NCBI RefSeq assembly: GCF_019443125.1
Contig: NZ_JAHYXK010000013.1
Location: 53,663-117,662 of the forward strand
Direction of reading: 5' to 3'
Length of the DNA stretch: 64,000 nucleotides
Source: Pontibacter aydingkolensis
Lineage (GTDB): Bacteria; Bacteroidota; Bacteroidia; Cytophagales; Hymenobacteraceae
A program made the position numbers and the translations under genes. Every line of letters starts with the position of its first letter. Position 1 is the first letter of the stretch. The notes under the pieces were generated by a model. The model saw only the letters and a program-made list of their open reading frames with translations, searched no databases and was not told the origin of the DNA. Shown one piece after another: positions 25,543 to 35,300 of the stretch.

Positions 25543-25618
25543 AAGTGATTTGGTTAGTATGGTTAGTTACTATTTAGCCATACGCACAAAGTATAAAAAC
25601 AGGTTACTTATACTTTAA

Positions 25619-26620
25619 TTACTCCAGTATAACCCGCTGGTGCACTACCTCATCGCCGGAAGTGGCTGTAAGTATAAATAACCCTTTATACTGGCGCAGC
25701 TCATCAGGGCTTAGCTGCACGGCTCCACGTTGTACCAACTTTGTGAGTACTACCTTACCCGACATGTCTTTTAACTCCAGCAGGGTTTGGCGCGTTTCCC
25801 TGCTATTTCGGATAAGTACTTCGCAGTTACCGTTGCGGCAAGGGTTTGGTGCCATCGTAACCTGCATAGCGGTTGCCCTGTCGTTGCTTACAGCAATAGT
25901 TTTGGAGTATTCAAACTGTCCGTCGTAATCCACTTGCTTTAGCCTGTAGTAATTTGTGCCTTGTAGTGGGTTTATATCGAGGTAAGTATAGTTTATGGCT
26001 ATACTTGAGTTACCGTTACCATTTACTTTAGCTATTTGCTCAAAGGCCTGGCCGTCAGCACTGCGTTCTACCTCAAAGTGGCTGTTATTTTCTTCGCTGG
26101 CTGTACTCCAGTTCAGGGTGATACCGTTTTGGGTTGGCAGGCCTGTAAAGCTGGTTAGTTCTACTGCCAGTGGTATAAGTGCGCCGCAATCCAGGGCTTC
26201 ATCCCAGATAATATCTACTGTTACTCTTTGGCCGCTAGTAAATTCTATTGTTAGTTTCAGCTTGCCATCCTTAAATGAGTTTTCGTTTACCACAAAAGCA
26301 TAGGTCTGGATTACGCCAGGTTGTATCTGGTTGCCTGTAAGTATAACTGCCTGCCCTTGTGTTGGTGTTAACCTTATTTCTGTAACGTCGGTGCATGCCT
26401 GAAAAATAATCTCTACATCAAGCTTCGGGTTCTGGCTTTCGCCGGGCAGGTTTACGTGGGGTGTAACGCTTTGGTATCCTAAGGTAATGCAGCCATCTGG
26501 CGATGCGTAGAAGCATTCTTGGTCTGGCAGGTTGGTGTTTTGGGCCTGCGCCTTATCAGGCAGATAGCTGCAGAATACAAGAAGAAGAGCAGTGTATAGT
26601 AATAAAGTATACTTTTTCAT
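25619..26620 (-). CDS. secreted protein with T9SS type A sorting domain
   Basis: Exported by Sec and then by the type IX system to the surface or medium. Signal peptide MKKYTLLLYTALLLVFCSYL; the start is set at ATG 26620 because the longer frame adds ten polar residues before it. A region of unknown fold follows. Then comes a fibronectin-like segment around residues 150-235 (ELTSFTGLPTQNGITLNW, ENNSHFEVERSADGQAFEQI, GTNYYRLKQVDYDG), common before T9SS tails. The C-terminal tail contains MAPNPCRNGNCEV ... LIRNSRETRQ, LLELKDMSGKVV and ends with LFILTATSGDEVVHQRVILE. Passenger function is unknown. It shows that this genome uses a T9SS. Confidence 0.88.
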   Translation of the reverse strand: MKKYTLLLYTALLLVFCSYLPDKAQAQNTNLPDQECFYASPDGCITLGYQSVTPHVNLPGESQNPKLDVEIIFQACTDVTEIRLTPTQGQAVILTGNQIQPGVIQTYAFVVNENSFKDGKLKLTIEFTSGQRVTVDIIWDEALDCGALIPLAVELTSFTGLPTQNGITLNWSTASEENNSHFEVERSADGQAFEQIAKVNGNGNSSIAINYTYLDINPLQGTNYYRLKQVDYDGQFEYSKTIAVSNDRATAMQVTMAPNPCRNGNCEVLIRNSRETRQTLLELKDMSGKVVLTKLVQRGAVQLSPDELRQYKGLFILTATSGDEVVHQRVILE

Positions 26621-27202
26621 AGTATGGGTATTTAAGTTCTTTCTCACGATAGCATCAGCAGCATACCCCTAAGCAAAACAGGTAAATGTGGCAGGTTGCC
26701 TTAGAGAAGGGTGTAGGCCCTAAGGCCAAATGTAGCATTGCAGTTTATGTGCAAACCAGGAAGGGCAATGATACCTGGTAACAGGATAGCTGCCAGGCAA
26801 AGCGTGTCTTTTAAAATATTCTGTAAATAATAAATGGCACAGCCTTGCAGCAACTATAAGTTATGCAGCGGCTATATAGATGTGTACGAGGCTTATGTTA
26901 TCCTGTTAATATTTAAGGATAGCTTTTTGGTGAAATACAGTGCAATAGAGGTGGCATGCGAGGCCCTGATGCAAGGCTTATCTAAAAGAGTATAATATCC
27001 TAAACCTTTTTGCTGCCACAGCTGTTACAAAAAGATGCTTTGGTGCACTCTAACAGAGGGTTTAAAGGCTCTGATAAACATCTTTTACCAGGTTTTAGAA
27101 TCTCCTTCAAAAAGAGGGTAGCTATTTGTAACTTTACAAAATTATCTAAAAAGAAAAGGGCCGCGTTACGGGTATAAACCTGTTGTTACGGCCGATGCTT
27201 TT
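26621..27202. other. 582-base divergent intergenic region
   Basis: Between the T9SS cargo gene and uvrA. No RNA gene, coding frame or strong consensus promoter recognised. A short imperfect hairpin (GGCCG / CGGCC, 27159-27193) sits just upstream of the uvrA start, and several AAGTAT words are present. Confidence 0.5.
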
Positions 27203-30010
27203 ATGGCAAACATTCCTGACTATAACCTCGACGAACTCGACGCACGCCAGAACATTATTATCAAAGGGGCGCGTGTTCATAATCTGAAAAACCTTAGCGT
27301 AGCGCTGCCGCGCAACAAATTCATAGTTGTCACGGGTCTTTCCGGGTCCGGTAAATCATCATTGGCTTTCGATACCTTGTATGCCGAAGGGCAGCGCATG
27401 TACGTAGAAAGCCTTAGTTCTTACGCACGCCAGTTTCTGGGCCGTATGGATAAACCTGATGTAGACTACATTAAAGGTATTAGCCCGGCCATTGCCATCG
27501 AGCAGAAGGTAAGTATAAAAAATAACCGCTCTACGGTAGGCACCAGCACTGAGATTTATGATTACCTGAAGCTGCTCTACGCGCGTATTGGTAAAACTTA
27601 TTCACCGGTTTCTGGCGAAGTGGTACAGAAAGACTCTGTGGCCGATGTGGTGGACTTTATTTTCTCACTGGAGGATGAGGCCAGGGTAATGATATTGGCA
27701 CCGCTGTTGCAGCACAAAGAACGCACGCTTGCCAAGGAACTGGACCTGCTTTTGCAGAAAGGTTACTCTAGGATATATGCAAACGGCGAAGTATACTTTA
27801 TCGAGGAGCTGCTGGAAGAGAAAAAGCCAAACCTGGGCAAGGAAGTATACATCCTGATAGACCGTGCGGTAATCTACAAATCAGACGAGGACCTACAGTT
27901 TCGGATTGCCGACTCGGTACAAACTGCTTTTTTCGAAGGGCATGGCGAGTGCCGCGTAAAGTATGGCGATGGTGAGGAGCGTGTTTTCTCTGACAAGTTT
28001 GAATTGGACGGCATCGTGTTTGAAGAGCCTTCGGTTAACTTCTTCAGCTTTAACAACCCTTACGGCGCTTGCCAGACCTGCGAAGGCTTTGGTAGTGTGT
28101 TAGGTATAGACCCTGACCTTGTAATCCCTGATAAAAGCCTGACAGTTTATGAAGGAGCCGTCGCACCGTGGCGTTCTGATAAAATGAACGAATGGTTGCA
28201 GCCGCTTATTAAAAACGGCATACGCTTCGATTTCCCGATCCATAGGCCTTACAACGAACTTTCGGAAGCCGAGCAGGAACTGCTGTGGAAAGGTAACAAG
28301 TATTTCGACGGTCTAAACGATTTCTTCAGGCATGTGCAGCAGCAAACGCATAAAATACAGTACCGCGTTATGTTGTCGCGTTACCGTGGCCGCACCACCT
28401 GCCCCGATTGCAAAGGCTCCAGGTTGCGCAAAGATGCCAGCTATGTAAAAGTAAACGGCAAAAGTATAACCGACCTGGTATTGATGCCAATTACTCAGAC
28501 CTTAGCCTTTTTCCAGAACCTCGAAATATCAGAGCACGAACATAAAGTGTCCGAACGCCTGGTAACAGAAGTTACAAACCGCCTGGGCTACCTGGTGCGT
28601 GTGGGCCTGGGTTACTTAACCCTTAACCGTTTGTCCAATACCTTATCCGGTGGCGAAAGCCAGCGTATTAGCCTGGCAACTTCATTGGGCAGTGCTTTGG
28701 TGGGTTCTATGTATATCCTAGATGAGCCAAGTATAGGCCTCCACCCGAAAGACTCCGAGCAGTTGATCGGTGTGCTTAAAACGCTGCAACAGCTGGGCAA
28801 TACCGTAATTGTGGTAGAGCACGAGGAGGAAATGATGCGCGCCGCCGATCAGTTGATTGATATTGGTCCGGAGGCTGGTTCTGGTGGTGGTAACCTGATG
28901 TTCCAGGGCTCTTTTGAGGAGATGACCAAAAGCGCCGACACTTATACCGCTAAATACCTTTCCGGTAAAATGGAAGTGCCTGTTCCCGCGCAGCGTCGTA
29001 AATGGCGCAATGCAATCGAAATTATTGGTGCCCGTGAGAACAACCTTAAAAACCTAAGTGTGAAAGTGCCGTTGGGCGTGATGACGGTGGTAACTGGGGT
29101 AAGTGGCTCTGGTAAATCAACTTTAATTAAGAAGATTCTGGCCCCGGCAATGCAAAAACTGCACGGCTCAAGCTCAGAGGCTACAGGTAAGTTCGATAAA
29201 CTGGTCGGGGATTATGGCAAAATAGAGCACGTGGAGTTTGTGGACCAGAACCCGATCGGTAAATCTTCGCGCTCTAACCCGGTAACGTATGTAAAAGCTT
29301 ACGATGCTATCAGAACCTTGTATGCCGACCAGCCGCTGGCAAAGTCACGTGGTTTTAAGCCGTCGCATTTCTCGTTTAACATAGAAGGCGGCCGTTGCGA
29401 AGTATGTCAGGGTGAGGGCCAGGTAAAGATCGAGATGCAGTTTATGGCTGATATCTACCTGACCTGCGAGAGCTGCCACGGCCAACGCTTTAAACAGGAT
29501 GTGCTGGATGTAAAGTATAAAGAGAAAAACATCTCCGAAGTACTGGACATGACCATTGCCGATAGTATAAACTTCTTTGCAGATCAAAATAAAATTGTGG
29601 AGAAATTAAGGCCGCTAAACGATGTTGGCTTGGGCTATATCCGTTTGGGGCAGTCCAGCAATACCTTGTCAGGTGGGGAGGCCCAGCGTGTAAAACTGGC
29701 ATCATTTTTAACCAAAGGCGCGCAGCCGCATCAGGATAATATCTTGTTTATCTTCGATGAGCCAAGCACCGGCCTGCACTTCCACGACATCAGCAAACTG
29801 TTAACGTCCATCAACGCGCTAATTGAAAACGGAAACACTGTTGTTATCATAGAGCACAACATGGACATCATTAAATCCGCTGACTGGATCATTGACCTTG
29901 GCCCTGAAGGAGGCACTAACGGCGGGCATTTGCTGTTTGAAGGTACCCCGGAGGACATGGCAAAATTGGAGGATAACCATACGGCTAGATTTTTGAAAAC
30001 GCGGTTGTAA
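27203..30010 (+). CDS. uvrA: excinuclease ABC subunit UvrA
   Basis: Damage-recognition ATPase of nucleotide excision repair, working as a dimer with UvrB. It has two ABC modules. The first has Walker [17 protein letters not shown] (about residue 45), and the second [15 protein letters not shown] (about 633). The signatures are [18 protein letters not shown] and [17 protein letters not shown], with the Walker B Asp-Glu in [11 protein letters not shown] and [11 protein letters not shown]. Zinc modules are [16 protein letters not shown] and [16 protein letters not shown]. At 935 residues it is full length. Six AAGTATA/TATACTT sites lie in the gene, more than expected. Confidence 0.98.
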   Translation: MANIPDYNLDELDARQNIIIKGARVHNLKNLSVALPRNKFIVVTGLSGSGKSSLAFDTLYAEGQRMYVESLSSYARQFLGRMDKPDVDYIKGISPAIAIEQKVSIKNNRSTVGTSTEIYDYLKLLYARIGKTYSPVSGEVVQKDSVADVVDFIFSLEDEARVMILAPLLQHKERTLAKELDLLLQKGYSRIYANGEVYFIEELLEEKKPNLGKEVYILIDRAVIYKSDEDLQFRIADSVQTAFFEGHGECRVKYGDGEERVFSDKFELDGIVFEEPSVNFFSFNNPYGACQTCEGFGSVLGIDPDLVIPDKSLTVYEGAVAPWRSDKMNEWLQPLIKNGIRFDFPIHRPYNELSEAEQELLWKGNKYFDGLNDFFRHVQQQTHKIQYRVMLSRYRGRTTCPDCKGSRLRKDASYVKVNGKSITDLVLMPITQTLAFFQNLEISEHEHKVSERLVTEVTNRLGYLVRVGLGYLTLNRLSNTLSGGESQRISLATSLGSALVGSMYILDEPSIGLHPKDSEQLIGVLKTLQQLGNTVIVVEHEEEMMRAADQLIDIGPEAGSGGGNLMFQGSFEEMTKSADTYTAKYLSGKMEVPVPAQRRKWRNAIEIIGARENNLKNLSVKVPLGVMTVVTGVSGSGKSTLIKKILAPAMQKLHGSSSEATGKFDKLVGDYGKIEHVEFVDQNPIGKSSRSNPVTYVKAYDAIRTLYADQPLAKSRGFKPSHFSFNIEGGRCEVCQGEGQVKIEMQFMADIYLTCESCHGQRFKQDVLDVKYKEKNISEVLDMTIADSINFFADQNKIVEKLRPLNDVGLGYIRLGQSSNTLSGGEAQRVKLASFLTKGAQPHQDNILFIFDEPSTGLHFHDISKLLTSINALIENGNTVVIIEHNMDIIKSADWIIDLGPEGGTNGGHLLFEGTPEDMAKLEDNHTARFLKTRL

Positions 30011-30026
30011 TCGAAAGTATAAGTAT

Positions 30027-30064
30027 AAAAAGCCGCTGCAAAGTATAAATGCAGCGGCTTTTTT
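30027..30064 (+). terminator. terminator after uvrA
   Basis: Stem AAAAGCCGCTGCA / TGCAGCGGCTTTT; the loop contains the over-represented word AAGTATA. Two further AAGTATA copies lie at 30015-30027. Confidence 0.88.
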
Positions 30065-30067
30065 ATT

Positions 30068-30164
30068 TTACCCCGCCCCAGCCCCCTCCTAAAAACAGGG
30101 GAGGGAGATCAGGTGTCGATTTAAATACCCCCTCCTGTTTTTAGGAGGGGGCTGGGGGAGGTAA
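30068..30164. repeat. long near-perfect inverted repeat (REP doublet-like), family C
   Basis: A 37-base arm (30068-30104) containing CCCCAGCCCCCTCCTAAAAA recurs inverted at 30128-30164, with few mismatches, around 23 bases. The arm has a pyrimidine-rich strand, and its own A-tract/T-tract core (CTAAAAACAG / CTGTTTTTAG). It is placed after the uvrA terminator and before tpiA. Similar C-rich paired repeats are widespread between genes in Bacteroidota, from general knowledge. Confidence 0.75.
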
Positions 30165-30229
30165 ACCATAATTTACTAACTTGCCGTACTAGCTAAGTCA
30201 AGTATAAAACAAACATCAAAGTATAAAAC

Positions 30230-30991
30230 ATGAGAAAACGTATAGTTGCAGGAAACTGGAAAATGAACAAGACCTACGAGGAGGCACTTTCGCTGGTATC
30301 GGAGATCGATAACATGGTGAGAGACGAAGTAAACGGCGATGTGACCGTGATTGTGGCTCCTCCATTTCCGTTCCTGCAAAGTTTAGGTAAGCTAACGCAA
30401 GGCAACGACCTGATGCACCTGGCGGCCCAGAACGTAAGCGAACACGACAGCGGTGCGTTTACCGGCGAGGTATCAGCAAGTATGCTAAAGTCGGTTGGTA
30501 CGGAGTATGTAATTATTGGCCACAGCGAACGCCGCATGTACCACCACGAAGATGCCCAGACACTTTACAAAAAACTAAAAGCAACCATAGCACAAGGCCT
30601 GAAGCCTATCTTCTGCTGCGGCGAACCATTGGAAGAGCGTGACGCTGACAACCATTTTGAGTATGTGGGCAAGCAACTCCACGATAGCCTTTCTTATTTA
30701 AGCAATGAAGAGTTTGACCAGGTAACAGTGGCTTATGAGCCGATCTGGGCTATTGGTACAGGCCGCACAGCCAGCAGCCAGCAGGCACAGGAAATGCACG
30801 CTTATATCCGTGAGCAATTATCCAGAATGTTCGATGCAGAGGCTGCCTTTAACACAAGTATACTTTACGGCGGCAGCTGCAACCCGGGCAATGCCAGAGA
30901 GCTTTTTGCCCAGGAAGATGTGGATGGTGGCCTGATTGGCGGTGCATCGCTTAAGTCCCGTGACTTTACGGACATCATCAAGTCTTTCTAA
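30230..30991 (+). CDS. tpiA: triosephosphate isomerase
   Basis: Interconverts dihydroxyacetone phosphate and glyceraldehyde 3-phosphate in glycolysis and gluconeogenesis. TIM barrel of 253 residues. The catalytic set is visible: Lys in GNWKMN (residue 13), His in IIGHSERRMY (about 100) and Glu in AYEPIWAIGTGRTAS (about 172), which also contains the mobile loop 6. The phosphate-binding end reads YGGSCNPGNA and GGLIGGASLK. Two AAGTATA words lie just upstream (30200-30206, 30219-30225). Confidence 0.98.
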   Translation: MRKRIVAGNWKMNKTYEEALSLVSEIDNMVRDEVNGDVTVIVAPPFPFLQSLGKLTQGNDLMHLAAQNVSEHDSGAFTGEVSASMLKSVGTEYVIIGHSERRMYHHEDAQTLYKKLKATIAQGLKPIFCCGEPLEERDADNHFEYVGKQLHDSLSYLSNEEFDQVTVAYEPIWAIGTGRTASSQQAQEMHAYIREQLSRMFDAEAAFNTSILYGGSCNPGNARELFAQEDVDGGLIGGASLKSRDFTDIIKSF

Positions 30992-31010
30992 AAAATAAAA
31001 TTAAAGTATA

Positions 31011-31046
31011 AAAAGGCTGCCGACGCAATTAGTTGGCAGCCTTTTT
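31011..31046 (+). terminator. terminator after tpiA
   Basis: Stem AAAAGGCTGCCGAC / GTTGGCAGCCTTTT with a short loop and T-run; starts 20 bases after the stop and is preceded by an AAGTATA word. Confidence 0.88.
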
Positions 31047-31083
31047 TGTTAGGGCATATAGTTAATTTAACTATCTTTAAAGT

Positions 31084-31458
31084 ATGCAAATTCTGATTAC
31101 ACTTTGGTTTGCCTTATTACCGCTGTTTTCTGTGACAGAAGAGGCTCCTGCTCCCGTTAATAGAGTAATTGCAGCCCGCGATTACTGTAAAATTTATGGT
31201 GCGGTTTACCTGGAGCGCGACCCAAAGTATAAAAACACAGCTGCCCACACTGTTTACCTGAACGAAGAGGAGGCTTTTGCCAACATGGTAGTATACCGGG
31301 AGAACAATAAACTATTTGCTGATGCTACTGCAGTTTGGTATCTTACACCTAATAAAGCGTTTGCCGACCACATAGTTTATGTAACCGACAACCGTAACTT
31401 TGCAGACTTTACCGTGCATTTTACCAATGTGCGATCGTTTGCCGCTTGCCGCGAATAA
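31084..31458 (+). CDS. DUF6150-like small secreted protein
   Basis: A 124-residue protein with a signal peptide (MQILITLWFALLPLFSV). The mature part shows three short repeats of the kind Phe-Ala-Asp/Asn...Val-Tyr, e.g. AFANMVVYRENNK, LFADATAVWYLTPNK, AFADHIVYVTDNR and FADFTVHF. These look like an all-beta repeat as in DUF6150 proteins. Function unknown. The stop lies 7 bases before prmA, so it is probably the first gene of an operon with prmA and the large envelope protein. Confidence 0.7.
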   Translation: MQILITLWFALLPLFSVTEEAPAPVNRVIAARDYCKIYGAVYLERDPKYKNTAAHTVYLNEEEAFANMVVYRENNKLFADATAVWYLTPNKAFADHIVYVTDNRNFADFTVHFTNVRSFAACRE

Positions 31459-31465
31459 TACAAAT

Positions 31466-32296
31466 ATGGATTTTATAGAAGTAACCCTTAAAGTAGACGC
31501 TGATTATGCGGACATACTTACAGCCGAACTCGGAGAGCTTGGCTTCGACGCTTTTGTGGAGACAGAAGACGGTTTTAGTGCATACATAGACGAGGACAAG
31601 TTCTCGGAAGAAGATCTGAAAGAGGTTTTCCAACGCTATGCAGCACTTGTACAAGTAGATTATACTACCCAAAAAATTGAGCGGCAGAACTGGAACGAGG
31701 AATGGGAACGCAACTTTGAGCCGCTGTTCATCGGCGGGCAGGTTTCGGTAAGAGCCTCTTTTCACGAGAAACCGGCCATCGCGAAGTATGATATCGTGAT
31801 CAACCCGAAAATGTCTTTTGGCACGGGTCACCACGAAACTACCACGCTTATGATAGAGAACCAGCTGGCCTTGGACCACCAGGGCAAACGCGTGCTGGAC
31901 ATGGGTTGCGGTACGGGTATACTTGCCATAATGGCCGGAGAACTGGGCGCAGCAGAGATAGTGGCCGTAGAGATAGAAGACTGGACTGTTGAAAACGCCC
32001 GCGAAAATGCAGAATTAAATGGCTACGGAAGTATAGATGTGCGCTTGGGCGGTGCTGAGACCATCGAAGGCGATAAGCCTTACGATATTATACTAGCCAA
32101 TATCAACAGAAACGTTCTGTTAGAAGATATGCCAGCTTACAAAGCTGTGCTTATACCAGAGGGCTGGCTTTTGTTAAGCGGTTTTTATACAGAAGACTTG
32201 CCTGTTATACAGCAGCGTGCAACTGAACTTGGGCTCAATTACATCTCGCACCGGGTTAAAAACAACTGGGTGTCAGCAATATTTAAAGCAAGCTAA
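31466..32296 (+). CDS. prmA: ribosomal protein L11 methyltransferase
   Basis: Uses S-adenosylmethionine to trimethylate L11 on free or assembled large subunits. The start MDFIEVTLKVDADYADI (ATG 31466) removes a non-conserved extension. The N-terminal L11-binding ferredoxin-like domain reads to about residue 100 (with NWNEEWERNFEP). The catalytic domain has GTGHHETT (about 118-125), motif I VLDMGCGTGILAIMAGELGA (about 144-163), and IILANINRNVL (about 205-215), the NIN.N family motif. At 276 residues it is standard. It is followed after 16 bases by the 1591-residue gene. Confidence 0.95.
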   Translation: MDFIEVTLKVDADYADILTAELGELGFDAFVETEDGFSAYIDEDKFSEEDLKEVFQRYAALVQVDYTTQKIERQNWNEEWERNFEPLFIGGQVSVRASFHEKPAIAKYDIVINPKMSFGTGHHETTTLMIENQLALDHQGKRVLDMGCGTGILAIMAGELGAAEIVAVEIEDWTVENARENAELNGYGSIDVRLGGAETIEGDKPYDIILANINRNVLLEDMPAYKAVLIPEGWLLLSGFYTEDLPVIQQRATELGLNYISHRVKNNWVSAIFKAS

Positions 32297-32312
32297 CCTT
32301 AACCATACTGCT

Positions 32313-35300
32313 ATGAGGCATAAACTTTTACCCTTCTTCTTTTTTTTATCGATAGTGGCGGCGCAGGCCCAATCCAAAGTTTCGGAGAAGCCTGCTGATT
32401 TTGTGGCGGATGTGAAAGCGATGTTGATTACGGGTAAAGCGTCGAATGCCGAAAAACTTGGCGCTGATCTGGAAGCTGTCTGGAACAGCGGTACGCTTAC
32501 CACTAAGCAGCAGAAAGAGATCATCGACATAACCCAGGGGCTGTATCGTAAGCGTATGCGCGTAAACCCGCACTACGAGCAATTCTTTACCATGGTAACG
32601 GCTGGTGTAAATAACCAGAACATGCGCGGCAAGCAACTCGACGACATGCTGGAAGTTACAGCCAAGGCCGTGCAAAATGAAGATGGGAAGCACCTGGAAA
32701 CGTTTCTGCACACGGCTAGTTTATACTTAAAGAGCAACCGCATTTACCAGAATACCTACTATAGGTTAAATACTTCCGGGGGCAGTTTTAGCTTTGCATA
32801 CGAGGGCACAAGCAAGCCAACAGGCGATGATAAAACAGAAGATGCCTGGGGAACGTCATGGGACGATGAAGTAAATGAAAACGGAGAACTGCTGGAAGAT
32901 GATGGATGGGGCACGGTTACACCGACTCCTAAAAAAGAAGACAAGAAGAAAGCCGAAAAGAACCGGAAAGAAAGTTTAAAGCGTCAGTTTATACCTGCGC
33001 AGCCCAAAGTAAGCGGGCCTGTTCTAAAGCTCGAGAACGTAAACCTGACCTTCGTTACGCCCTGGGACTCTACCGGGATAAAGAAAACCAACGGGCAGCT
33101 GATGCTTGCAAGCAACATGTTTGTAGGCGAGGGGGGCACGTTTGATTGGCAGGCTGATGGCACACAGGCCTCTGCTGAGATACGGAAGTATAACTTTAAC
33201 ACCTCCTTTGCCGGTTTTAAAGCACCAGACGTTACTGTAACATACCCGTCTGTTCTGGCAACACCCGTTGATGGTGCTATGGAATGGATCAGCGGTAAAC
33301 GCAAAACAGCCGAATACCCTTATCCTAAGTTTGCCACATTTACTAACGATGCCAAGCTAAAGACCTTAGGCGATAACATTGCTTATACAGGAGGCTTCTC
33401 GATGCAGGGCAACCTGTTAGGCAGCAGGCCTTTGGATAATAGCTTGTCAGAGATTGTCGTGTCTGCTAACGGGGAACGCAAGTTCCGCTCTATGGCCCGC
33501 AACTATACTATAAACGACTCGCTTATTATGGCTAATCGGGCTTCGATAGCTATTTACCAGCAAAAAGACTCGCTGACGCATCCGGCCATGCAGCTGCGCT
33601 TTTCTAAACCGAAGCAAGTGCTCACCCTTACTAAAGATAAAGGCCCTTACGCACGCACACCATTTTACGACACATTCCATAAGCTGGAAATAACCGCGGA
33701 AAGGCTGCACTGGGATCTTCGTTCGCAGGACATCGATTTTTCCGTTATCAACTCAAAGTCACTGGTGCCGGTACAGATAGAGTCCTCGCATTATTACTCT
33801 AATAACCGTTATCAGCAACTGGTAGGTGTTGCGCCTTTCCACCCGCTGCAGGTATTTATAGGGTATGCAGCCAAAGCCAAAAGTAATGGGTTTTATGTTT
33901 CTGATGTAGCCAGATCTACCAAGCTAAACGAAAAAGCTATTCAAGAGGCAGCACTGGCCATGCAGCATGCAGGTTATCTCAGCTACGATCCGGGATCAAA
34001 GTACATTGAGATGAAAGAAAAGGCATGGCACTATGTACGCTCATCACGCAACCTAAATGACTACGATCATCTGATCATTAAATCATTGGTGCCATCCGGC
34101 AGAAACGCTACGCTAAACCTGGAAGACAATAAGTTAACAGTACGCGGTGTAGAGAAGATATCATTTAACAACGATACGGCAAGTGTGTACATCGTTCCAA
34201 ACAAAAGCGAGGTACACATACTTAAAAACCGTGATATAGAATTTGACGGGCAGGTTTTTGCCAGCAGCCTTGCTTTTAAAGGCTCTAAGTTTAAGTTTAA
34301 CTACGACGAATTCTCCATCGACCTGACTAAGCTGGATACAGTTGCCCTAATGTCGAGACAGCGCAGATCGCAGGGCGGGGGAGTAACAGACCAGGTACTG
34401 ACAGGTAAGGGTGGCTCTATAACCGGTAAACTGTACATCAACAAGCCAAACAATAAATCCGGTAAAGAGTATTATGCCGATTACCCTAAATTTGATGCAC
34501 CAGTAGGAGCGCAGGTAGCTTTCGCAAGGCCAGATGTAGCCGGCGGCGCCTACGATAGCACGGTATACTTTGATATGCCACCATTTAAACTAGATAGCTT
34601 AGCCTCAGGTAAAAACACGATTGGTTTTGATGGCACCTTTAACTCCGGAGGCATTTTTCCGCCTATTAAAACAAAGCTGATCATGATGCCGGACGAGACG
34701 CTGGGCTTTTATTACCAGCCAGGTGCAAAAGGCCTTGCAGCTTTTAAAGGTAAAGGCATTGCTTACGATACCATTATGATGAGCTCCAGCGGTATACAAA
34801 GCAAGGGCAAATTAACTTACCTGACAGCCACTTTACAGGCCCCGGTTTATACTTACTATAAAAATGCAGTTGTTACCAAAGTGGGTAAGACTGCTGTAAT
34901 AGCCGAGGGCACTTTGGGTGGTACTCAGTTCCCGGTGGCAAAAGTTACAGATTACCACATGAACTGGCTGCCGCAGGCCGATACCATGTACATTCAGACG
35001 CAGAATGAGCCGATGAAAGTATACAAGGAGGAGTTTGCCTTTAAAGGTATAGCTAAGCTGTCGCCGACTGGCTTATATGGCGCTGGCGTTGTAGATAACC
35101 CCGTGGCAAACGTAACCTCTGCGCAACTGCACTTTAAGCAACGTAACCTGAGTGGTAACCATGCCACCATGATCGCAAAATCTGACGTGGCGGGGCGCCC
35201 CGCGATCAAAGCCCGCGATATGGCTTTTGAGTATGACCTTGTAAAAGGTGTGGTTGATTTTGAGAGTGAGGTGAAAGGAGCCGCAAGTATAGAATTCCCG

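Noticed and set aside
31400..31879. Long open frame on the minus strand over prmA, and many similar frames opposite other genes
   Set aside because: Coding strand of prmA and other genes is supported by conserved motifs; opposite-strand frames are by-products of composition and lack recognisable domains.
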